DNA of 64,000 nucleotides from Poriferisocius sp965200775 (GTDB lineage: Bacteria > Actinomycetota > Acidimicrobiia > Acidimicrobiales > Bin134). The notes under the pieces are model-generated. The model made no database searches. It was not told where the DNA came from and saw nothing but the letters and a program-made list of their open reading frames with translations. Position 1 is the first letter of the stretch, and each line of letters opens with the position of its first letter. The position numbers were made by a program, and so were the translations under genes. The stretch covers positions 124,001-188,000 of the forward strand of contig OZ241383.1 of NCBI GenBank assembly GCA_965200775.1, in the 5' to 3' direction. This document shows positions 16,138-23,457 of the stretch, one piece after another.

Positions 16138-16340
16138 ACGCTCGCTCCATGAAGGCCCAGATGATGGGGGCCGACCGGTCGGGGTCCCGTCTGGCTCTGT
16201 TGATCGGCTCTGACGAGTTGGCCGTCGGCGTCGTCACCGTGCGCCCCCTGCGCGCCGCTGGCGACCAGACCACCCTCCCCCGAGTCACCGTCGCCACCGG
16301 GGTGGCCAAATGCCAAGAAGTAAACAACCGGCAACAGTAA
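16138..16340 (+). pseudogene. Displaced 3' fragment of hisS
   Basis: Encodes 63 residues from MKAQM that align without gaps to the last 63 residues of HisS; about 40 of 63 are identical by eye. It has its own stop (TAA) and no catalytic part. The first 27 bases match hisS exactly, after which the copies diverge. This is expected if an element inserted in the 3' part of hisS and brought a replacement end, leaving the old end here. It is not expected to function. Confidence 0.75.
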
Positions 16341-16468
16341 AGAGTGCGATAGTTTAGACACCTCAGTTCGCTGTCATATGGTTGGATCACGTTATACAAC
16401 CTATTCGTTCTGAGAATCGTTGTTTGCTTAAGTTCGACACCCTGGAGCCGATTACTTGGCATTGATGC

Positions 16469-17992
16469 TCAGGCCATACGTGCTTCTGATATCATTTTAT
16501 CAACCACGGGAGTGTCCCAATCATCCCTGACTCTGGCTCCCATAGTTCGAGCGCCTGCTAAGGCATCTTTCGCTCTTATTTCGTTAGACATCCATTTGGT
16601 CTTTTTGTTCTCTTTGTGAAGTCCCGACATTGTCAAACTATTGCTCTTCCGGCTGTTACACGGCCCACAGATTAGCACTCGATTAGTGATAAAATTTTCT
16701 CCTGCGTCTGACCGTGGCTGTATGTGATCGAGTTCCGTAAATTCGATTTCAAGTTGTCGTCCGCAACCAACGCACACAACTTTGTCATCAGGGTTATCAG
16801 AAATAATTTGTACTTGAGCTAAGATGTTCTTGATAACCTTATTGGGTAGCTGCTGCCAGGGATCAGAAGCTCTTTGCGTGCGGATTTTCAATATTGGCAC
16901 GGTTGATTCATTCTCATCAGTTCGTTCGGGGATTTCTGTGGTGTAATGTACATCCCCAAATGTAATCAATCTGCTTGGATTTGCTTCGCCTTCGGCAACG
17001 GCGAGACCTTCTTGTACCATTCTATCCAAAACGATCTGGTATGCGCCCTCCCATATATCTATACCGATCCACTGTCTTCCCAGCTTTTCAGCAGCAATTG
17101 GTGTGGTGGAACACCCACAGAATGGGTCGAGCACTATGTCTCCTTTGTTGCTAGATCCTTCGATTATTCTTTTATAAAGTTCTAACGGTTTGCGGGTAGG
17201 GTAGTTGTAATGTTCACTTTTGGGCCCGTGCATAGCGTCTGGTATATCAGACCATATGTTTCCCAAAAGCTTTTCCTTATAGATAAACTTCTCATCGTGT
17301 TGATCATAGTATTTGATTCGTATATTTCCACTTTTGGTGTAGTGTATTCTACCATGTTCCTCTAACGTCTCCACACTCTTGTCAGTATAATCGTCTCTAG
17401 GGGCCGTGCGAAAATAACCTCTTTCATCCATCTGATATCCGTATTTTGACCGCTTCTTGATGGGAATACTAATGGTTTGGTACTGTTTATTCCAAGTATG
17501 CTCGCCTCCCTTAGTGTAATAGAATATAGTGTCGTGGTTGCGCGGATATTGCTTGGCGATTGCCTTTGCCCCTCTGGCAGTCTCACCGTACTGCCATATA
17601 ATGTCATTCCGGTGATTCTTGTAGCCAAAAGCAGCATCTAGAATCAATTTAAGGTAATGGCAGGCTGTGATATCACAATGCAAAAACATACTGCCACCAT
17701 CTCGGAGGACTCTATACATCTCCATAAGCCTGACGGCCATGTAACAAATGTATGCTCCCATACCATCGCTGTGAGATTGCCTAGCTGCTTCGATGACCGC
17801 CCATATCTTTGGCCAGTCATCTTGAATCTGATCTACCCACTCATCGTGAACATCTATTTCCCACCGCCAACGATCCTTGAACCGCGCTCCCTTCGCAATC
17901 CTGTCAGGTGTGGCATGAAAGTCCTTACTCTTGTTGAATGGAGGATCAGTTGCGATTAGATGAACAGTCTCACTGTTGATACCACGCAGCAC
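16469..17992 (-). CDS. Beta-class DNA methyltransferase fused to an HNH nuclease domain (start out of frame, see microsatellite)
   Basis: 507 codons from an internal GTG. Catalytic motif IV DPPF comes first (LIATDPPFNKSKDF) and the S-adenosylmethionine motif DPFCGCSTTPIAAEKLG near residue 300, the order of beta-class N4/N6 amino methyltransferases. The C-terminal quarter is a zinc HNH fold: CVGCG, then LDHIQPRSDAG, then CGPCNSRKSNS. The family's usual N-terminus continues upstream: NRSLYHADNLDVLRG is encoded in frame before the GTG, but no start codon lies between it and a TGA. An ATG at 18096 precedes a (GA)12 tract and is in another frame. The DNA is A+T-richer than the core. Function: DNA modification, possibly with self-encoded cleavage. 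Confidence 0.75.
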   Translation of the reverse strand: MLRGINSETVHLIATDPPFNKSKDFHATPDRIAKGARFKDRWRWEIDVHDEWVDQIQDDWPKIWAVIEAARQSHSDGMGAYICYMAVRLMEMYRVLRDGGSMFLHCDITACHYLKLILDAAFGYKNHRNDIIWQYGETARGAKAIAKQYPRNHDTIFYYTKGGEHTWNKQYQTISIPIKKRSKYGYQMDERGYFRTAPRDDYTDKSVETLEEHGRIHYTKSGNIRIKYYDQHDEKFIYKEKLLGNIWSDIPDAMHGPKSEHYNYPTRKPLELYKRIIEGSSNKGDIVLDPFCGCSTTPIAAEKLGRQWIGIDIWEGAYQIVLDRMVQEGLAVAEGEANPSRLITFGDVHYTTEIPERTDENESTVPILKIRTQRASDPWQQLPNKVIKNILAQVQIISDNPDDKVVCVGCGRQLEIEFTELDHIQPRSDAGENFITNRVLICGPCNSRKSNSLTMSGLHKENKKTKWMSNEIRAKDALAGARTMGARVRDDWDTPVVDKMISEARMA

Positions 17993-18068
17993 ATCAAGGT
18001 TGTCCGCATGGTATAGAGAGCGATTGGCGAAGTTTGGTTGTCCTTCTCCTGGTTGTCTCTCTTCTCTT

Positions 18069-18092
18069 CTCTCTCTCTCTCTCTCTCTCTCT
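18069..18092 (-). repeat. (GA)12 microsatellite at codon 2 of the methyltransferase's upstream ATG
   Basis: Twelve perfect CT units on the plus strand, followed by imperfect CT-rich sequence down to 18057. On the minus strand it follows ATG 18096 directly and encodes Glu-Arg repeats. ATG to the internal GTG at 17992 is 104 bases; removing one 2-base unit gives 102, adding two units gives 108, both in frame. In the present register the ATG reads 46 codons to a TAA. This is the layout of slipped-strand phase variation. Confidence 0.8.
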
Positions 18093-18115
18093 CCATTATC
18101 CGCTCTCTTTTGCCC

Positions 18116-18676
18116 TCAAGGCTTTGCCGTCCGACGTTCACTTGCTAGGATGTCGTCCATCAATGGAAGGTGTTGCCAGGCATCAGGACAACCCGCAATC
18201 GAATGAGCCATTTTGTTGGCACTCACATTATTGATAACTATGCACATCTGATCTGATATGCAGAGCGAGCATTGACTGAGCCATCCCTCAAGATCTACGA
18301 CTTGTCTATGCACATGCTCACACTGTGAGTAGCAGTAGGTACTGTATCTCTTGCGTCTGTTGGTCGCCAAAGATGAAAGTAGAGGGGTGCCCCGACTCAT
18401 ACTGCCAGCATTTCGGTTAGTAGAAGGACTAAGGCCATGGTGTCGACGGCCCAACTCACGGTATGGCCGGTTATAGCAGGGCGCGTCAGCAGATGTGCCT
18501 TTCTCAGGTTCGACGTAACCTGATGCCAAATAGGTCAATGTCGCTGCACAGATGTCGGGAACGGCTCTCGCAGAAATTCGGCAGACCCTGTGGCTGCTCA
18601 CACTGGCTACTGTAACCCCTGTGACAAGCAAGCCAGCGGCTTTCGGCTGATCGTCGGCGTGGATGTGGCGATTCAA
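18116..18676 (-). CDS. Unrecognised ORF upstream of the methyltransferase
   Basis: 186 codons from a TTG, ending 20 bases before the methyltransferase ATG (18096) on the same strand. The length is long for chance in DNA of roughly balanced base composition. The C-terminal half looks protein-like (cysteines in YCYSQCEHVHRQVV and SQCSLCISDQMCIVI, and the end WQHLPLMDDILASE), but I recognise no family. It is in the same frame as the methyltransferase and separated from it by its own TGA. It could be a partner gene, a decayed gene or chance. Confidence 0.35.
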   Translation of the reverse strand: MNRHIHADDQPKAAGLLVTGVTVASVSSHRVCRISARAVPDICAATLTYLASGYVEPEKGTSADAPCYNRPYRELGRRHHGLSPSTNRNAGSMSRGTPLLSSLATNRRKRYSTYCYSQCEHVHRQVVDLEGWLSQCSLCISDQMCIVINNVSANKMAHSIAGCPDAWQHLPLMDDILASERRTAKP

Positions 18677-18951
18677 TGCTCTAGTCTCATCGGTCGCTAG
18701 GTCTCAAGAACAGCAGATCCTCAGCATCCCACGTCTTGCGGGGTTGATGTGAAGGGTAGTCCGTAGGGCTTTGTGTCATCCTTGGATCAAGCACCGGCTT
18801 CGAGTTCGGATCCCCCATTTTGGGCGGAACCCCTCTTCCCCTCCCCTCGCCTCCCGATTCTAGGGGCTGCTTCCCGGGGGTGGGGGTAGTGGCCTTTGGA
18901 CTGTTCTGAGGTTCACCCCTTTTCGTGGAGGCATGCTCAATAGGGAGAGTT
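18677..18951. other. Intergenic sequence, no gene recognised
   Basis: About 275 bases before the IS3 remnant with poly-C/poly-G-rich runs (18810-18900). No ORF of note, no tRNA and no clear terminal inverted repeat is seen. Confidence 0.4.
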
Positions 18952-19505
18952 ATGCCGCGACCATGAAGACAGTTGGACCGTGAGTTCCGTGACGGGGCTG
19001 TGCGGAATGTTGAGGAGACGGGTCAGTTGGTGGCTCAGGTGGCCCAGGACTTGGGTATCAACGAGGGCACGCTCGGGAACTGGGTGTATCGACAGCGCGC
19101 TGAGCGGGCCGGCGGGCTGTCAGCCGATGAGCGGGCCGAGCTGGTGCGGCTACGTACCGAGAACGCGACGTTGCTGATGGAGCATGATGTGCTTAAACGA
19201 TCTGTGGTTCTTTGGGGCAACGAGGTCACGCGGTGACGGCCGGGTTCATCGCCGCTGTCAATCCACCGGACGCACAGGCAACGCCCTGGACAACGCCTCA
19301 GCCAATTCGTTCTTTTCCGCCCTCACCCACGAACTCATCAACCGCCGCCAATGGACAACCCGAGACCAAGCCCGACAAAAAATCACCCTATGGATAACTG
19401 GCTGGTACAGCCACCAACGCCTCCACAGCACCCTCGGCATGATCCCTACCATAGAATACGAACAGATCCACCCCACCGAACCCAACCCTCCACGAATGGG
19501 AGGGG
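18952..19505 (+). pseudogene. IS3-family element remnant (orfA with nonsense codon, orfB internally deleted)
   Basis: orfA reads from ATG 18952 as M-P-R-P-stop (TGA at 18964), then continues in frame as an intact IS3 OrfA helix-turn-helix and leucine zipper: REFRDGAVRNVEETGQ, ALDxGxNEGTLGNWV-type block, ERAELVRLRTENATLLME, ending at 19236. orfB begins with an overlapping GTG (19233) but only about eight codons remain before a jump, out of frame, to its C-terminal end (GNALDNASANSFFSALTHEL, GWYSHQRLHSTLGMIPTIEY). The DDE core is missing, so the element cannot move by itself. Confidence 0.75.
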
Positions 19506-19509
19506 GATT

Positions 19510-19851
19510 CGACACGCCCGCCACGTAGGCCTCGGTGACCACCGCTCGCAGCGCCCGGTCGATGCGCCGTCGCGGTTCCAGAAGCGAAGGGAAGAAGTTT
19601 CCATTCCTCAGTTTGGGGATCTTCAGGTTCACGTCACCGGCCTGGGTGGCGAGGAGCCGTGGCCGGTGGCCGCTGCGCTCGGTCACACGAGCGTCGCTGT
19701 GCTCGTAGCGTCCTGCTCCAATGGCTTCGGCAGCTTCGGCCTTGATCAGCTCTTGGAGCACCAGTTCCACAGCCCCACGGAGCAAACCCGCCCCACCGCC
19801 GGCGCGGAACGTTTCCCACAGCCTCGCCGTGGTATTATTGGCCAAGGTCAT
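19510..19851 (-). pseudogene. IS256-family (mutator-type) transposase, N-terminal fragment
   Basis: Starts at ATG 19851 (MTLANNTTARLWETFRAGG) and keeps the IS256 N-terminal block: LLRGAVELVLQELIKAEAAEAIGA, RYEHSDARVTERSGHRPRLL, KIPKLRNGNFFPSLLEPRRR and VTEAYVAGVS. Homology stops at the Ser codon 19510-19512, where the IS3 remnant begins on the other strand. The DDE catalytic domain is absent. The missing half is not found on the far side of the IS3 remnant, so a deletion accompanied or followed the insertion. Confidence 0.75.
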
Positions 19852-19987
19852 CGGTGTGTCCTCCTCAATGAGTGAGTGGTGTTTCTCACCGAGGGTCACA
19901 CCGCTGGCACCCCGCCCCCCACCATCACAAGGGACACCCCCCTTGAGGTTTACACAGGCTGCTTGCCTCTGGGATGGTTGGCTGGTA

Positions 19988-20305
19988 ATGATGAACCGAT
20001 TCAAACGTAGCAGAAGGTACAGGAGCAGGAGGACATCGGCGCTAGTATTGGCACTTGTGATGGGAACCGTTGCTCTCTTGCCCCTCTCTGTTGAGGCACA
20101 CGGCGAACACCCATTGAAGCATGAGTCGTCTGATCGTTGTAGCAATTCTCCTGACTTATGTTTTGGTCATGCTTGCTAGCATCACGATGCTTGTCTGAGG
20201 TACTGGGCACCCTTGGGAATGAAGGCAGATGTCGAGTGTGATGACGAATGTTACATCGATATGGTGCGAACTTGTCGTGCCATATCGTCCGGACTATCGA
20301 AATAG
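19988..20305 (+). pseudogene. Secreted phospholipase A2-like protein interrupted by an in-frame amber codon
   Basis: From ATG 19988: a basic stretch (RFKRSRRYRSRR), a hydrophobic core (ALVLALVMGTVALLPLSV) and a likely signal peptidase site EA-HGEHP. Reading continues to FGHAC, then TAG (20177-20179), then HHDACLRYW in the same frame, then CDDECYIDMVRTCR, ending at TAG 20303-20305. AC-x-HHD-x-C with later paired cysteines resembles the PLA2 active-site pattern. The amber falls exactly inside that motif. Either a pseudogene or a readthrough gene; homology is by motif only and could be fortuitous. Confidence 0.35.
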
Positions 20306-20698
20306 ATTAGGTGGTATATTGACTTGGAGTTCATCGGTAGGCTGGCGATATTATATCGCCTTGACGGCGGATTAGGGGTTCCAAGAACTGTTCCTTGGGA
20401 CGAGATATGTCCTGAATATAGATTGTGTGGAACTCTACACCCTTTTTCATGGTTGTTTTGTGATGCAATTATCCGATCTAGGCTTCATATTGCTGTGACA
20501 TAACCATATGAATATCTGTTAACCCATGTGTGGATTCTGCGATTGACAGGTCTGCCGATTAGGCATTCTAGATCAGGCCAAACGCCTTTATGTCAGGATA
20601 CGTGGAAACGTACAATAATCTACTTTGCCGCCTAATTCTTGCTAAGTGTTGAAGCAAAATTGAGAATTTGATCGGAGGCATACTGCAAGATATCGTAA
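20306..20698. other. A+T-rich intergenic stretch with a small palindrome
   Basis: No convincing ORF. A perfect 7-base-pair stem ggcgata-tta-tatcgcc lies at 20344-20360. Base composition is far from that of the core genome, consistent with acquired DNA. Confidence 0.4.
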
Positions 20699-21175
20699 TC
20701 ACATATTTGAAGCGACTAGAACAAGGAGTCCTGCAATTGTCACCGTGATACCAACTACCATCAATAGAATAGCCCACTTCAGTTTGTCAGTCCTTCTCTT
20801 ATTGGTTGTCCTTAAACCTTCAAGGATGCGTATCGAACTCTCGATTGAACTACTGAGAATGCTACCTTGCCCGTGTTCTGACCACCAGATCAACCATTTG
20901 GTGTTTATTCTGGGATAAGACACCGCTGCGCCAACTAGAATGCCAAAAGTCCCCGAGAGGGCTAGTGCCACAAGTCCGACAGACGATAGAACAAATGATT
21001 CAAGAGTTACTTGGTCGGCAAGCAATCCCAGCGCAGTGGCAACTAGTGAGGCAACAGTAAGTGAGAAACGGGCAACTGTTGCTCCTCTACTGTCCAATGA
21101 GAGTTGCTGTTGCTCCTCCCAGTTCTGCTCCGTCTTGATTAGTGCTATGAGGTCCTGCGTGTCGTCATCCACCAC
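20699..21175 (-). CDS. Small membrane protein with three predicted helices, defence-effector-like
   Basis: 158 residues. A charged N-terminus (DDDTQDLIALIKTEQNWEEQQQLSL) is followed by two adjacent membrane helices (FSLTVASLVATALGLLA, VLSSVGLVALALSGTFGILVGAA), an amphipathic linker with basic residues (RTTNKRRTDKLK) and a last helix (WAILLMVVGITVTIAGLLVLVA). This resembles the small transmembrane effectors found in nucleotide-signalling defence systems, but I see no family-specific motif. The GTG start at 21175 overlaps the stop of a 36-codon ORF. A nucleotidyltransferase-HEPN gene lies upstream on the same strand. Confidence 0.6.
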   Translation of the reverse strand: MVDDDTQDLIALIKTEQNWEEQQQLSLDSRGATVARFSLTVASLVATALGLLADQVTLESFVLSSVGLVALALSGTFGILVGAAVSYPRINTKWLIWWSEHGQGSILSSSIESSIRILEGLRTTNKRRTDKLKWAILLMVVGITVTIAGLLVLVASNM

Positions 21176-21275
21176 GCTCTACCCACTCGATTTTATCCGG
21201 CTCGGGTGGGGGCTCTGAAGGAGGTGAGGAATCGCTAGTTTGCGTTGGCTGTTCGTCTGGTGGGCCAAGGCTCAT
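21165..21275 (-). CDS. 36-residue proline-rich microprotein coupled to the membrane protein
   Basis: Starts at ATG 21275 with a good ribosome binding site (gcaggga, 6 bases upstream). Reads MSLGPPDEQPTQ, a Ser/Pro/Glu-rich stretch and ends KIEWVERGG. Its TGA lies inside the start of the downstream membrane-protein gene (overlap of 11 bases), so it may be a translational leader or a small partner protein. Too short to assign a family. Confidence 0.45.
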   Translation of the reverse strand: MSLGPPDEQPTQTSDSSPPSEPPPEPDKIEWVERGG

Positions 21276-21400
21276 ATATTCCCTGCCAGTGGGTAGTGAT
21301 TCGGAAAATGCTTGGCTATGATACTTCAGCTTTAGTGCCTTGTCAACAGGGAAAGGGTCGCGCGCCGAATTCTGACGATGCTTCGCTGGGGGAGTTCCTG

Positions 21401-22405
21401 TCAGTCCAACGAGATGAGGCGGGCTAGTGGTTCGGGGTCCTGTTTGTTGTCGTAGCGGACGTAGCCTGAGTTTCTGCGTTCGACGATGCCCCTGAGTTCC
21501 TCGTCGAGGTCGTCGGTGTTGAGCCCGCGTTCCCGTGCGCGTCGAAGCACGCGGTGTGATACTGCGATGGCGGTGTCCAGGTAGTCGTACAGGTGCTCGT
21601 CGGCTTCGGCGTGTATGACGTCGAGGTCGTCGGGGTAGGTCGCTTCTGTCCGCCACTTGCCGATCTGCTTCGGCGTGAGTTGGTGGCTGCCAACCAGCTT
21701 CCTCAGTTCGGCGCGGGCGGGTTCGTCGGGTATCTGGGTGAGTCCGTCTTTGATACTGTGGCTGGCGTCTCGTACTTTGTCCGGGTGCAGGTCGTGCATG
21801 ATCGCCGTGGCCTTGAGGCAGACTTCAACAACCATCGACGAATCAGCGCACACGCCCATAATCCTGTTGCCTCTTTTGATCTCGGGACGGCTTGAAGACG
21901 CGCCCTTGCGTGGTTGCTCCGACAGCGGTGGCACCATGCGGGCCGAGAGGTTGATCAGGGCAATGTCCACTTTGGTTTTGAGATATTTTTGGGTTTCTTC
22001 TTTTTCGGTCATGGGCCTCACGCAGGTTTTGTTCCAGTTGGCCTTGTCGCGGGGCGCGCGCCCGCACAGCAAAACGGTGTCTGTGCTGATCTGGTGTTCG
22101 AAGGTGTTGGTCACGGCCCGACGGCTTTCCCATTCGGGCAGGTCAGAGACGTAGAGCTGCACGTGGAACGGGACCACCTCGCGGGTGGCCTGCGTTAGCC
22201 GGATCTCGATGTTGCGTCGTTCGTCGTAGTCGATGTCGGTGAACACCACGTACAAGTCAATGTCCGAGCGGGCAGTGGCATCGCCGCGGGCCACCGAACC
22301 GTACACATACACCTCCGCGTCGCCCTGAGCGGCGGCCAGCACAGCCTCGGCCGCCCGCTGAGCGTCGGCCCGTGTGGGTGCTGTACGGGTATCTGCCAGA
22401 GCCAC
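21401..22405 (-). CDS. Nucleotidyltransferase (MNT-type) fused to a HEPN-like helical domain
   Basis: About 334 residues. The N-terminal pol-beta-type nucleotidyltransferase core is YVYGSVARGDATARSDID, with the third acidic position in the following strand block. The C-terminal two thirds is helical (PEIKRGNRIMGVCADSSM, CLKATAIMHDLHPDKVRDASHSI) and resembles HEPN domains that accompany MNT partners, here on one chain. GTG 22405 is preferred because ggaggt lies about 8 bases upstream; a GTG at 22414 overlaps that site. It heads a minus-strand group with the microprotein and membrane gene. Possible role: AMPylating or nucleotidylating toxin-antitoxin or phage defence module. Confidence 0.65.
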   Translation of the reverse strand: MALADTRTAPTRADAQRAAEAVLAAAQGDAEVYVYGSVARGDATARSDIDLYVVFTDIDYDERRNIEIRLTQATREVVPFHVQLYVSDLPEWESRRAVTNTFEHQISTDTVLLCGRAPRDKANWNKTCVRPMTEKEETQKYLKTKVDIALINLSARMVPPLSEQPRKGASSSRPEIKRGNRIMGVCADSSMVVEVCLKATAIMHDLHPDKVRDASHSIKDGLTQIPDEPARAELRKLVGSHQLTPKQIGKWRTEATYPDDLDVIHAEADEHLYDYLDTAIAVSHRVLRRARERGLNTDDLDEELRGIVERRNSGYVRYDNKQDPEPLARLISLD

Positions 22406-22489
22406 TACGGCCACCTCCCAACCCCAAGCCTAACGGTTTGCCCGCGATTTGGTGAGGGTGCCCTGCTGGGCATCTACACCATCTCGGGG

Positions 22490-23383
22490 TCAGGCGGGGT
22501 TGTTCACGACAAGGCGGCGGAGGCCCTCCTGCCAGCTCACCATGCGGTCGGGGCGCAGGGCTGCGATGCGGGTGGTGTCCATGACCGTGCTGGGGATGGC
22601 GGTGTCGGCCTCCACGATTTGAGGCGGATCGCAGCCGTCAACCTCGGCCATGTGCGCGCACCAGTCGGCGATCGACACCAGCTCGGGGCTGGCCCAGTTG
22701 AGGGTGGTGGCCGGTACCGACGCCTGGTCGAGCAGAACGGGAATGTCGGCCGCAATGTCCTCGTCGTGGATGAGGTTGTAGCGGGCCCCATCGGTGTTGA
22801 CCTCGATGGCCATCCCGGCCCGCATCATCAGCAGATGGAAGAACGGCCAACCGGCGGTATCGCCGTAGGGCACGTTGAGCCGGGCGATCACGGTTGGCAG
22901 GTTGAACTCTCGTGCTGCGAACCGGGCCACCGACTCTCCGGCAATCTTTCCTATCGAATAGGTCGGCATCATGTGAGCGTGATGATCTCCGTGTGGGCTG
23001 TCCTCGGTTAGCGGCTCCCCGCCGCTGGGCTTGTACACCGCTCCCGACGAGCAATGCAGGAACGCATCGGCATTGCGGAAATGGCTCATCAGGTGCCCGG
23101 TGGCCTCGGAGCAGACGGCCAGATCGGTCTTCCAGTCGCCCGACTTGATGACCGCCATGTTCAACACCACATCCACGTCACGGGGAACGGGGGAGAAGTC
23201 CGGGTCGACGAAGTCCACGACCACGCACTCCACCCCGGCGGCCTCCAAATCGGCACGAGCATCGGCATCGGAGAACCGGGCCAGAGCGATCACCCGGTTG
23301 TCGACGGCCAGGGACTTGGCGAGTGGCGGGCCCACCATCCCCGTGGGTCCGGTCAAAACGATGGTCTTGCCGTTCAGTTCCAT
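22490..23383 (-). CDS. NAD-dependent epimerase/dehydratase (extended SDR)
   Basis: 297 residues with the Rossmann motif TGPTGMVGPPLA, HCSSGAVYKPSGG (catalytic Ser region) and the YSIGK catalytic Tyr/Lys, and ARLNVPYGD downstream. The extended SDR fold suggests a nucleotide-sugar or small-molecule substrate, which cannot be told from sequence. Divergent from the CotH gene and possibly the first normal gene beyond the island. G+C content is like the core genome. Confidence 0.8.
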   Translation of the reverse strand: MELNGKTIVLTGPTGMVGPPLAKSLAVDNRVIALARFSDADARADLEAAGVECVVVDFVDPDFSPVPRDVDVVLNMAVIKSGDWKTDLAVCSEATGHLMSHFRNADAFLHCSSGAVYKPSGGEPLTEDSPHGDHHAHMMPTYSIGKIAGESVARFAAREFNLPTVIARLNVPYGDTAGWPFFHLLMMRAGMAIEVNTDGARYNLIHDEDIAADIPVLLDQASVPATTLNWASPELVSIADWCAHMAEVDGCDPPQIVEADTAIPSTVMDTTRIAALRPDRMVSWQEGLRRLVVNNPA

Positions 23384-23445
23384 GATGTCAACCCCCGTGG
23401 CGGTCCGGCCTGTTTCACGGTCCGAAATCTAGCCTGCCTCCTCGG

Positions 23446-23451
23446 TATCCT
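23446..23451 (+). promoter_or_regulatory. Leaderless -10 element for the CotH gene
   Basis: TATCCT ends 6 bases before ATG 23458 and no ribosome binding site is present. Confidence 0.4.
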
Positions 23452-23457
23452 TCGGCC

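Noticed and set aside
16138..16340. A functional small gene encoding the 63-residue HisS-like peptide
   Set aside because: It is only the end of an anticodon-binding domain, has no upstream signals and begins exactly at a direct repeat; treated as a displaced fragment.
17976..18234. Plus-strand ORFs with Leu-Ser repeats across the CT tract
   Set aside because: They are translations of the microsatellite on the opposite strand of the methyltransferase and show no other protein-like features.
19258..20145. 295-codon minus-strand ORF spanning both transposase remnants
   Set aside because: Only 19510-19851 matches a family (IS256); the two ends are antisense to the IS3 remnant and to the PLA2-like gene.
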